Below, one piece after another: positions 14,464 to 22,082 of a stretch of DNA of 28,329 nucleotides (position 1 is its first letter; each line of letters begins with the position of its first letter). The translations under genes and the position numbers were made by a program. The notes beneath the pieces are model-generated. The model was given only the letters and a program-made list of their open reading frames with translations, was not told the origin of the DNA and did no database searches. Source of the DNA: CAZCTC01 sp964501335 (lineage in GTDB: Bacteria; Chloroflexota; Anaerolineae; B4-G1; SLSP01); NCBI GenBank assembly GCA_964501335.1, contig CAZCTC010000093.1, forward strand, positions 1-28,329. The letters are read 5' to 3'.

Positions 14464-15327
14464 TCAGGCTTCCAGCCAGGTAACACTGTATTCCTGGTTG
14501 GGATCGGATTTTTCCAATCCCGGATCTTGAATCTGCCATTGCCCTTTTAACCCCAGGGCCTGCGCCGAAAGCGCAAAGTGACACATTCCAATCCCCATAT
14601 CCACCCGTTGCAGGTCGATGATTTTGGCCAGCTGCATTTGCCGCAGGTAGGCGGGATTGTGCTGGAGATAGAAATGCCAGCGGCGTCCCTGCCGGACGAT
14701 GCGCCACGGTTGCTTGTTTGAGGCCGACGGTCCGATGCGTACCATTTCCAGCACTTCGGCATAGGCGCCGGCGGCAGTCTTGCTCAAGGGTTGAGAGAAC
14801 TTTTCATTGCTGAAGAGCTTTTCCCAGGGTTCGCGGTTGTCGGAACCGGCGGCGCGACGGATGATGCGATCGAGCAGGCGTGGTTTGTCTGGAATGTAGC
14901 CGACCGGCGTCACGGCCGGCAGGAGTTCGTTTTCCTTTAAGGCCATCTTTTTGGCAAAGTTTCCTCGCGAGAAAGAGCCTCCCAACCAGCAGGTCCCCAG
15001 TTCCATTGCCGTGGATTCCAGGATGATCTCTTCCATCAGATAGCCGAAATCTTCCGGGGCCTGGGGGCCGGCGTCGATGGCGCCGATGACGAAGGCCTGG
15101 GCCCCCTGAATCATGCCGTATGTGCCGAGACCTTTTAATTCGGTGGAATCGCCGGGAGAGTTATGGACCAGCATGAAGCGGGCACGGTTGCCGAGAGGGC
15201 CGATCGTGCGGCCGGCGCAGAAGTCGCTGAGCCGGCGTTGATCGCGGGAATCCAGGGACCGTTTTTCATAAGAGCGGCAGGAAAAACGGCGTTTGATGGT
15301 TTCCTGAATGGCAGGTTGGGTATTCAT
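14464..15327 (-). CDS. Nitroreductase-fold protein (TM1586-like)
   Basis: Protein of 287 aa. The N-terminus RRFSCRSYEKRSLD matches the FMN-phosphate-binding start of nitroreductases (R-R-S-x-R-x-[FY]). ELGTCWLGGSFSR in the middle and SASNKQPWRIV near 200 match the conserved flavin and substrate region of the putative TM nitroreductase group, in which both halves of the dimer fold are in one chain. It would use FMN and NAD(P)H for a two-electron reduction; the substrate is unknown. AGGAG precedes the ATG at 15327. It is divergent from a TetR gene, the usual layout for a repressor and its target enzyme. Confidence 0.82.
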   Translation of the reverse strand: MNTQPAIQETIKRRFSCRSYEKRSLDSRDQRRLSDFCAGRTIGPLGNRARFMLVHNSPGDSTELKGLGTYGMIQGAQAFVIGAIDAGPQAPEDFGYLMEEIILESTAMELGTCWLGGSFSRGNFAKKMALKENELLPAVTPVGYIPDKPRLLDRIIRRAAGSDNREPWEKLFSNEKFSQPLSKTAAGAYAEVLEMVRIGPSASNKQPWRIVRQGRRWHFYLQHNPAYLRQMQLAKIIDLQRVDMGIGMCHFALSAQALGLKGQWQIQDPGLEKSDPNQEYSVTWLEA

Positions 15328-15410
15328 TAATCGAAAATCTCCTTGTTTTATGGGTTTTCATTTTTTGTTAGCTTTGGGCGACCTGAAAATGAAAGATCTG
15401 TGGGGCGGAT

Positions 15411-15439
15411 TTGACAGATGCCCTCATTCTGAGTATGAT
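15411..15439 (+). promoter_or_regulatory. Sigma-70 promoter for the TetR gene
   Basis: TTGACA (15411-15416), a 17-base spacer and TATGAT (15434-15439), close to consensus. Transcription should begin at about 15446, immediately before the first operator dyad. Confidence 0.8.
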
Positions 15440-15446
15440 AGGAAAT

Positions 15447-15490
15447 GTGAGTTTTTACTCACTTCTCGAATTATATGAGCAAAAGCTCAC
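15447..15490. promoter_or_regulatory. Two tandem operator dyads, probable TetR binding sites
   Basis: GTGAGTTTTTACTCAC (15447-15462) and ATGAGCAAAAGCTCAC (15475-15490) are 16-base dyads with arms of 6 and 5 bp around a 4-base A/T core, 28 bp apart centre to centre. They lie between the promoter's start site and the TetR ribosome site, so bound repressor would block TetR transcription. The divergent nitroreductase could be covered too if its promoter reaches here. Confidence 0.75.
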
Positions 15491-15513
15491 TTTGTCAAGA
15501 GGGAGGTGGGGAG

Positions 15514-16128
15514 ATGGAAGCCAATATGCGAAAAGTGCCTCAACAGCCGCGCAGCCAGCAGCGAGTCGAACAGATTCTGGATGTGGCGGCGGAGTTGTTT
15601 GTCGAGGTCGGCTATGAGGCGGCGACGACCAACGCCATTGCGGAGCGGGCCGGGATTTCTATCGGGTCGCTGTATCGTTATTTTCCGGATAAAGTTGCTA
15701 TTTTGAATGCGATTGCCCGACGTTATTTTGGCGATTTGCAGGCCTTGTTGGATCAGCTGTCGGGTGCGGAGGCGCAGGTTTTGTCTTTGGACGATTTGCT
15801 GGATGGATGGATCGATCCTTTTGTGGGGTTGCATCGGGAGTTCCCGGTTTACAATCAGATTTTATTGGGGCGGGATATTTCACCGGATTTGGCCGGCGTG
15901 GCCTGCCAGTTGACGGCGACGCTGGAAAGACGTTTTAAGGAGCTGTTGCTGGCGCGGAATCCGCAATTGGAACCGTTGCGGGCTGAGGTGCTGGCTTCGG
16001 TTTGCTTTGGGGCGATCAAGCTGTTGATTATCCTTTTTGCTCAGGCGCCCGATGAGGACTATGGGATGCGGTTGGTGGCTGAGGTGAAGAATATGCTGCG
16101 GTCTTATCTGACGTCTATTGCAGTTTGA
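15514..16128 (+). CDS. TetR-family transcriptional repressor
   Basis: Protein of 204 aa. The N-terminal DNA-binding domain is typical: ILDVAAELFVEVGYEAATTNAIAERAGISIGSLYRYFPDK, with the helix-turn-helix at about 38-57. The ligand-binding domain (about 60-204) is family-typical in length and not recognisable by ligand. The ATG at 15514 is chosen for its GGGAGGTGGGG site; the in-frame ATG at 15475 lies inside the second operator. It probably represses itself and the divergent nitroreductase through the dyads at 15447-15490, with a small-molecule inducer. Confidence 0.92.
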   Translation: MEANMRKVPQQPRSQQRVEQILDVAAELFVEVGYEAATTNAIAERAGISIGSLYRYFPDKVAILNAIARRYFGDLQALLDQLSGAEAQVLSLDDLLDGWIDPFVGLHREFPVYNQILLGRDISPDLAGVACQLTATLERRFKELLLARNPQLEPLRAEVLASVCFGAIKLLIILFAQAPDEDYGMRLVAEVKNMLRSYLTSIAV

Positions 16129-16139
16129 CGGCGTTTGTT

Positions 16140-16462
16140 TTTAGCGTCCCGCAAGCGGCTTATGCCGGGTTGCAATCGACATGTTGGATGGGGGGAGAGA
16201 TTATTTTTATTCATTTTTGCAGCGGCTTTCGGGTAGGTCCACAGGGAACCGTGGTCGCCAAATAAAATTGTCAAAAGGCGCCCCCCTATCCCCCCTGCCC
16301 CCCTTTCCCCCGAGGGAAAGGGGGGATAACTAAGCATTTGGGGCGCGCTGCAAAGCAGCGCGCCCCAAATGCAGTTAATATTCCCCCCTTTGCGTAGCAT
16401 CTCGCTTGCGGGAGAAAAGGGCTTTTCTTTTCCTTATCTTTCGGGCTAACCGCACAGGTCGA
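16140..16462. repeat. Composite R1 repeat array with inverted second element
   Basis: The gap from 16129 to 16580 holds no gene. A forward R1 start (AGCGTCCCGCAAGC, then GTTGGATGGGGGGAGAGATT) runs to about 16220 and loses its hairpin. A C-rich repeat follows with a hairpin at about 16297-16325. Next is a perfect 18-bp hairpin with an AAA loop (GCATTTGGGGCGCGCTGC at 16334-16351, complement 16355-16372). Its flank reads GAGATGCTACGC on the minus strand, like the R1 copy at 8560-8575, so this element is inverted. A forward tail GGGCTAACCGCACAGG ends it at 16443-16458. Confidence 0.7.
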
Positions 16463-16471
16463 GTTCTTTGT

Positions 16472-16499
16472 TTGACTTCCTTTCAGGGCCGGATATACT
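16472..16499 (+). promoter_or_regulatory. Promoter for the MalT-like regulator gene
   Basis: TTGACT (16472-16477), a 16-base spacer and TATACT (16494-16499). It is directly after the repeat array and about 80 bp before the start codon. Confidence 0.7.
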
Positions 16500-16580
16500 C
16501 TTAAATTCTGACCTATATCGTTTTCCTCGCGGCATTTCTGGAAATGGTTCCAGAAAAGGGAGAAAGGGAGAGCGTTCCGA

Positions 16581-19319
16581 ATGGCACAAACGAATCCCGC
16601 GACGGTGAGTGTGGCCGGTGGTCCTGGACCCTGGTCCTCATTATTGAACACCAAATTTTACATTCCTCAGCGCATCAATCTGGTGCGCCGTCCCCGTTTA
16701 ACTCAACAATTGCAGGATGGTGTATTGCGGCGGCTGGTTTTGATTTCGGCGCCGCCCGGTTTCGGCAAAACCACCCTGGTCAGCGAGTGGCGCACCGAAC
16801 CGGCGGCCAAAGATTTTCCCCTGGCTTGGCTTTCTCTGGATGCCGGGGATAACGATCCAGTGCGTTTTGTAACCTATCTGGCCGGCGCGCTGCAACGGTT
16901 ACGCCCGGGTGTAGGGGAAAGTTTGCCGGCGATGTTGTATTCTCCACGGCCGGTGCCCCTGGCCGTCGCGTTGACCTCTCTGGTCAACGACGTGACGGCG
17001 ATCCCGCATGACTTTGTCCTGGTCCTCGATGATTACCATGTGATCGAATCGCAGGCGGTGCACAATGCGATGACCTTTCTGATCGATCATATGCCGCCCC
17101 AGATGCATCTGGTGATTACCACGCGGGTCGATCCTCCGTTGTCGTTGCCTTTGCTGCGGGTGCGGGGGGAGTTGACGGAGATCCGGGCGGACGAGCTCCG
17201 TTTCACGGCGGAGGAGGCGGCCGATTTCCTCAATCAGGTGATGCGATTGGGCCTGCATGCCGGGGATATTGAAATTCTGGAGGCGCAGACGGAAGGCTGG
17301 ATTGCCGGGTTACAGCTGGCAGCGCTTTCGCTTACCCGTCAGAGCGATGTTTCTTCGTTTGTCCGTACCTTTGCCGGCAGCAACCGCTATCTGGTCGATT
17401 ATCTGACGGAAGAGGTGCTGAGTTGTCAGTCTGATCGGTTGCAGGAGTTTCTGTTGCAGACATCGGTGCTGGATCGGTTGACCGGAGCGCTTTGTGATGC
17501 GGTGACCGGCGGCAGTGACGGGCAACATCTTCTGGAACAGATGGAAGAATTGAACCTTTTTGTGGTTCCGCTGGATGAAGAACGGCGCTGGTATCGCTAT
17601 CACCAGCTTTTTGCCAGCTTTTTGAGGGATCGTTTGCAGCGGCTGCATCCTGAGTTGTTGCATGAGTTGCATTGTCGCGCCTGCGGCTGGTATATCGAGG
17701 CCAATATGTGGGCGGAGGCGGTCAACCATGCGCTGGCGGCGGAAGACTGGGAGCGGGCGGCGGGGCTGATCGAAGGCGAAGTGCGGCGGATGGTGATGCG
17801 GGGTGAGATGCGCACGCTGGATTGCTGGCTGCAATCCGTGCCGGAGGCGGTGCTCCGGGTGCGGCCGCGGCTCTGTCTGGCCCATGCCTGGGTGCTCTCT
17901 GTGAATTCTCAACGCGATGAGATGGAATTGCGCCTGCAGGATGCCGAGCAGGGGCTGGCTGGGCTGCGGTCGGAGAGTGAACGGGCCGCGATCCGGCGGG
18001 AAATTGCTGCTTTTCGGGCCAATCTGGCCGCCGACCGCGGCGATTTGGCCCGTACGATTGAGATGTCACGGCTGGCGCTGCAGGATGTGACGGAGGGCGA
18101 TGCCTATTTGCAGGGGCTCATTGAGCTTAACCTGGGCTTTGCGTACTTAATGAACGGCAATATGGAAGAATCGGTGCAGTCGTTGTTGAAGGCGCATCAG
18201 ACCAGCCGGATCGCCGGGAATATCCAGACGGCTTTGATTGCGGCGAATGAGCTGGGGCGGCTGTTGAGCGTTCAGATGAAATTCCAGCAGGCAACCGAAC
18301 TCTATCGCCAGTCGTTGGATCTGGCTACCGAGCGTGGGGGGCGGCGCTTGCCGGTGGCGGGGCTGGCATTCGGCGGATTGGGTGAAATGCTTTTCGTGTT
18401 GAACGATTTACCCGCCGCCACGGAGGCGCTGGAAGAGAGCATCGAACTTTCCCGGAAATACGGCAATTTTTTGGCTCAGCTCCATGGTTATTTGAACCTG
18501 GCGCGGGTCAGGCGGGTGCAGGGAAATCGTAAAGGGATGCTGGCGATGTTGCAGCAGGTCTGGTCGCTGGCTGAGGAGCATCATTTGAGTCCGGAAGTGC
18601 TGGGCGAGATCCGCCGACGTGAAGTGCAGCTCTGGATTTTGCAGGGGGAGATTGAACCGGCGCTGCGGTGGGCGCAGGAGAACCATCTTGAACCGGGCAA
18701 TGCTTTTTCCGTTCGTAATGAGTACGATTATGTGGTATTGGCCCAGTCGTTGGTGCTGGCGGGCCGATATCAGGAGGCCGGGGGATTGGTGGAGCGGTTG
18801 TTGAATTTTGCCCGGACGATGGAATGGAATGGGCGGATCATTCAATTGCGGCTGTTGCAGGCGGTGGTTTTGGAAAACCAGGGGCAGGCGGCGGCGGCCT
18901 GGGGATGTATGCAGGAAGCGCTGGAAATGATGTCCTTCGAGCAGCCGATCAATTTGTTTTTGGATGAGGGGGCAACGACCCGGGCGTTGTTGCGGCGGGC
19001 GCTGGAGCGCAATTGCCATTCTGAGTATGTGACCCGCTTGCTGGCGGCGTTGGAGCAGCCGGAGCGCGGCCCTGCGGGAGCCGGTGGGGTTTCCGGGTTT
19101 GTTCCAGCGTTGGAAGAGGGGCTCTCTGAGGCCTTGAGTGAGCGGGAGCTGGAGGTGTTGCGGCTGATGGCAGACGGCAAATCCAATCGGGAGATGGCGG
19201 GCCTGCTTTTTCTGGCCGAAGGGACCGTCAAAAAGCATATCAACAACATCTATGTCAAGTTCGATGTGCACAGCCGGACGCAGGCCTTGGCCCGGGCCCG
19301 GGAGATGGGCCTGCTGTAA
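16581..19319 (+). CDS. MalT-like LuxR-family transcriptional activator (STAND ATPase)
   Basis: Protein of 912 aa. The N-terminal ATPase starts LLNTKFYIPQRINLVRRPRL and has Walker A APPGFGKTT (57-65, K63) and Walker B LVLDD (147-151). ITTRVDPPLSLPLLRVRGELTEIRADELRF is typical of MalT-type regulators. Helical TPR-like repeats fill about 370-800. The C-terminus (about 852-912) is a LuxR helix-turn-helix: LSERELEVLRLMADGKSN then AEGTVKKHINNIYVKF. In this family, ATP and a ligand on the TPR region drive oligomerisation and gene activation. The ATG at 16581 follows AGGGAGA. Neither neighbour gene points to the ligand. Family call is firm; targets are unknown. Confidence 0.94.
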   Translation: MAQTNPATVSVAGGPGPWSSLLNTKFYIPQRINLVRRPRLTQQLQDGVLRRLVLISAPPGFGKTTLVSEWRTEPAAKDFPLAWLSLDAGDNDPVRFVTYLAGALQRLRPGVGESLPAMLYSPRPVPLAVALTSLVNDVTAIPHDFVLVLDDYHVIESQAVHNAMTFLIDHMPPQMHLVITTRVDPPLSLPLLRVRGELTEIRADELRFTAEEAADFLNQVMRLGLHAGDIEILEAQTEGWIAGLQLAALSLTRQSDVSSFVRTFAGSNRYLVDYLTEEVLSCQSDRLQEFLLQTSVLDRLTGALCDAVTGGSDGQHLLEQMEELNLFVVPLDEERRWYRYHQLFASFLRDRLQRLHPELLHELHCRACGWYIEANMWAEAVNHALAAEDWERAAGLIEGEVRRMVMRGEMRTLDCWLQSVPEAVLRVRPRLCLAHAWVLSVNSQRDEMELRLQDAEQGLAGLRSESERAAIRREIAAFRANLAADRGDLARTIEMSRLALQDVTEGDAYLQGLIELNLGFAYLMNGNMEESVQSLLKAHQTSRIAGNIQTALIAANELGRLLSVQMKFQQATELYRQSLDLATERGGRRLPVAGLAFGGLGEMLFVLNDLPAATEALEESIELSRKYGNFLAQLHGYLNLARVRRVQGNRKGMLAMLQQVWSLAEEHHLSPEVLGEIRRREVQLWILQGEIEPALRWAQENHLEPGNAFSVRNEYDYVVLAQSLVLAGRYQEAGGLVERLLNFARTMEWNGRIIQLRLLQAVVLENQGQAAAAWGCMQEALEMMSFEQPINLFLDEGATTRALLRRALERNCHSEYVTRLLAALEQPERGPAGAGGVSGFVPALEEGLSEALSERELEVLRLMADGKSNREMAGLLFLAEGTVKKHINNIYVKFDVHSRTQALARAREMGLL

Positions 19320-19332
19320 AACGGAATAAACG

Positions 19333-19362
19333 TTCGATAGTTTTGCCATTTTGGGGTATAAT
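19333..19362 (+). promoter_or_regulatory. Putative gyrA promoter
   Basis: TATAAT (19357-19362) with a weak TTCGAT (19333-19338) 18 bases upstream. Transcription would begin at about 19369, giving a leader of about 75 nt before the TTG start. Confidence 0.55.
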
Positions 19363-19384
19363 AGCTCTTTGTGTGGCGATTCAG

Positions 19385-19423
19385 GCCTTTCCCGGCATCC
19401 TACAGCCGGCTGGAAGGCTTTTT
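19385..19423 (+). promoter_or_regulatory. Terminator-like hairpin in gyrA leader (putative attenuator)
   Basis: GGCCTTTCCCGGC-type left arm (19385-19396 region) pairs with GCCGG and GGAAGGC (19405-19418), about 12 bp with one G-U and a 2-base bulge, followed by five T. It lies after the predicted gyrA promoter and 20 bases before the start codon. It could end the upstream regulator transcript, but read-through or attenuation would then also affect gyrA. Confidence 0.5.
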
Positions 19424-19443
19424 GATGGAGTGGAGGCATTTCT

Positions 19444-21915
19444 TTGAGCGACGAGATCGTACTTAATTCACCCCCGGCTGACGTTATTCGTCAGGTTGAT
19501 ATTGAACACGAGATGCGGGTGGCCTATCTGGACTATGCCATGAGCGTCATCGTGGCCCGCGCTCTGCCCGACGCCCGCGACGGGCTCAAGCCGGTCCAGC
19601 GGCGTATTCTGTATTCTATGCATGATATGGGGATTCGGCCCAATCAGCCGTACAAAAAATCGGCCCGTATTGTGGGCGATTGCCTCGGGAAATACCATCC
19701 TCACGGCGATTCGGCCGTTTATGATGCCATGGCGCGTCTGGCTCAGAATTTCTCGATGCGCTATATGCTCGTGGATGGGCAGGGGAACTTCGGGTCCATT
19801 GATGGGGATGCCCCTGCCGCCATGCGTTACACTGAAGCGCGGCTTTCTCCGATCTCCATGGAGATCCTGAACGATATCGAGAAGGATACGATCGATTGGA
19901 CCGATAACTTCGACGGGAGTCTGAAGGAACCCCTGGTGCTGCCGACGAAGCTGCCCAATCTGTTGGTCAACGGCTCTTCGGGGATCGCGGTCGGTATGGC
20001 GACCAATATCCCGCCGCACAATCTGGGTGAGGTGGTCGATGCTTTGCTTTATCTTCTCGACCACTGGGACAAGCAGGACGACATCACCGTCGAGCAGCTG
20101 ATGAAGTTCATCCAGGGGCCCGATTTCCCGACCGGTGGTTTGATTCTGGGACGCGATTCGATCATCCAGGCTTACGGGACGGGGCGCGGGCAGATTGTGA
20201 TGCGCGCGGTGGCCAATATCGAAGAGATGAAGGGCAGCCGCTATCGCATTGTCATCACGGAGATTCCTTACCAGGTCAATAAGACGACGCTGCTGGAGCG
20301 TATCGCCGATCTGGTGCGCGACGGCAAGTTGGAAGAGATCAGCGATCTGCGCGACGAGTCCGACAAGCGCGGGATGAGCATCATCATTGAATTGAAGCGC
20401 GGCGCTCAGCCGCACAAGGCGCTCAACCGCCTTTATAAATACACTCCGCTGCAATCGACCTTCGGGACGCAGCTGCTGGCCCTGGTGCAGGGCGAGCCTC
20501 GCTGGCTGACCCTGAAGCGGTTGCTGCTGATTTTCCTGGAACATCGGTTGGATGTGATCGTGCGCCGGGCCAATTTCGACCTGGCGAAGGCGAAGGCGCG
20601 GGCGCACATTTTGGAAGGGTTGTTGATCGCTCTGGACCATCTGGACGAAGTGGTGAAGACCATCCGTCAGGCTCCCAACGCCGAAGAGGCCCGGGTGCAG
20701 TTGATTGCCAAATTCAAGTTCACCGATATCCAGGCGCAGGCTATTTTGGATATGCAGTTGCGCCGCCTGACGGCTTTGGAACGCCAGAAGATTATCGATG
20801 AGCATCGGGAATTGCTGAAGCTGATCGCCGATCTGGAAGAGCTGCTGGCCTCGCCGGTGCGGCAGCGCGCCCTGATCAAGGACGAGCTTAAGGCGATCCG
20901 CAAGGCTTACGCCGATCCCCGGCGGACCCGTATCCTGGCCGAATCGATCAGTTCGTTCGACGAAGAAGATGTAGTCCACGAAGAAAAGGTGATCATTCCG
21001 GTCACGCAGAAGGGCTATATCAAGCGGGTGCCGGCCGAGACTTATCGGGCGCAGGGCCGCGGGGGCCGCGGCGTCACCGGAATGACGACCCGGGATGAGG
21101 ATGCTGTGATCTATATGTTCACGGCCAGCACGCTGGAGACGCTGCTCTTCTTTACGGATAAGGGCAAGGTCTATCAGGAAAAGGTCTACCAGATCCCGGC
21201 CGCCGATCGGACGGCCAAGGGCTCTCCCATTGCGGGGATCGTCGGGCTGGCGCCGGATGAGCGGGTGACGGCGGTGATGACCGTGCGCGATTTCGAACAG
21301 GCCGGTTATCTGACGATGCTGACCCGCCTGGGTCAGATCAAGCGCGTCGAGTTGAAAGAATTCTCGAGCGTGCGCAACAATGGATTGATTGCCATCAAAC
21401 TCGATCCGGGCGATGAACTGACCTGGGTGCGCCAGACCGAAGGCAGTCAGGATTTGATTGTGATGAGCGAGCACGGGCAGGCGATTCGTTTCAAGGAAGC
21501 GGATGTGCGCCCGATGGGGCGGTCGGCCGGCGGTGTGACGGCGATGAAGCTGGATGAAGGCGATCGTATCGCCAGCTTCAATGTGGTCGAGCCGGGCGGT
21601 GATCTTTTTATCGTGACCCAGCTGGGCTATGGGCGGCGGACTCCGTTGGACGAGTTCTCTGTTCAGGGGCGCTCGGGCAAGGGTGTGAAGGGCTTCCCGG
21701 TGACCAAGAAGACCGGCATTGTTACTTCGGCCCGGGTGGTGAAATCGGTGGATCAGTTGCTGATGGTCTCGCAGAACGGGATTGTGCTGCGGACCAAGGT
21801 TTCTGATGTGCCGCAGATGGGCCGTTACTCTCAGGGCGTGCGGTTGATGGCTTTGGGAGAGAACGATCGAGTTGCTTCGGTGGCTCGGATGGAAGAAGGC
21901 TCGTCCGAGGCGTAG
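19444..21915 (+). CDS. gyrA: DNA gyrase subunit A
   Basis: Protein of 823 aa that cuts and rejoins DNA in gyrase, introducing negative supercoils with GyrB. The breakage domain has catalytic Y129 (AAMRYTEARLS). The quinolone-resistance region HPHGDSAVYD carries S90 and D94, the sensitive-type residues equivalent to E. coli S83 and D87. The C-terminal beta-pinwheel holds the GyrA box at 537-543, here QGRGGRG instead of QRRGGKG. The box, though variant, favours GyrA over ParC. The start is TTG at 19444 with GGAGG seven bases upstream; no in-frame ATG precedes it. gyrB is not adjacent. It stands as a single gene with its own likely promoter. Confidence 0.95.
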   Translation: MSDEIVLNSPPADVIRQVDIEHEMRVAYLDYAMSVIVARALPDARDGLKPVQRRILYSMHDMGIRPNQPYKKSARIVGDCLGKYHPHGDSAVYDAMARLAQNFSMRYMLVDGQGNFGSIDGDAPAAMRYTEARLSPISMEILNDIEKDTIDWTDNFDGSLKEPLVLPTKLPNLLVNGSSGIAVGMATNIPPHNLGEVVDALLYLLDHWDKQDDITVEQLMKFIQGPDFPTGGLILGRDSIIQAYGTGRGQIVMRAVANIEEMKGSRYRIVITEIPYQVNKTTLLERIADLVRDGKLEEISDLRDESDKRGMSIIIELKRGAQPHKALNRLYKYTPLQSTFGTQLLALVQGEPRWLTLKRLLLIFLEHRLDVIVRRANFDLAKAKARAHILEGLLIALDHLDEVVKTIRQAPNAEEARVQLIAKFKFTDIQAQAILDMQLRRLTALERQKIIDEHRELLKLIADLEELLASPVRQRALIKDELKAIRKAYADPRRTRILAESISSFDEEDVVHEEKVIIPVTQKGYIKRVPAETYRAQGRGGRGVTGMTTRDEDAVIYMFTASTLETLLFFTDKGKVYQEKVYQIPAADRTAKGSPIAGIVGLAPDERVTAVMTVRDFEQAGYLTMLTRLGQIKRVELKEFSSVRNNGLIAIKLDPGDELTWVRQTEGSQDLIVMSEHGQAIRFKEADVRPMGRSAGGVTAMKLDEGDRIASFNVVEPGGDLFIVTQLGYGRRTPLDEFSVQGRSGKGVKGFPVTKKTGIVTSARVVKSVDQLLMVSQNGIVLRTKVSDVPQMGRYSQGVRLMALGENDRVASVARMEEGSSEA

Positions 21916-21929
21916 TTTCCCTTCCCTGA

Positions 21930-21964
21930 TTTCCCCCCCGGCCTCAGGCTGGTCGGGAGGGAAA
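21930..21964 (+). terminator. Imperfect hairpin after gyrA
   Basis: TTTCCCCCCCGGCC (21930-21943) and GGTCGGGAGGGAAA (21951-21964) pair over 14 positions with one mismatch and one G-U, with a 7-base loop. It starts 14 bases after the gyrA stop. There is no T tract after it, so it may stabilise the mRNA end or act with the next hairpin. Confidence 0.5.
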
Positions 21965-21982
21965 AAAGGAATTTAAGAATTG

Positions 21983-22019
21983 TTTTTCGCGCGCTTTGTT
22001 TTACGAGGCGCGCGAAAAA
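21983..22019. terminator. Second hairpin after gyrA
   Basis: TTTTTCGCGCGC (21983-21994) and GCGCGCGAAAAA (22008-22019) form a perfect 12-bp stem with a 13-base loop. It shares the TTTTCG/CGAAAA core with the R1 hairpins and ends 51 bp before the next gene's ribosome site. Confidence 0.6.
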
Positions 22020-22082
22020 ATGAGTCGAACTTAGAGCCCCTTTCTAATTTTTCTTAGTTTTTCTTTTCTAAGGAGGCGCGGA

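Noticed and set aside
19468..21474. Long minus-strand open frame of 668 codons opposite gyrA
   Set aside because: It is a shadow of gyrA caused by codon bias; its translation is low-complexity, rich in His, Gln and Arg, with no recognisable domain.
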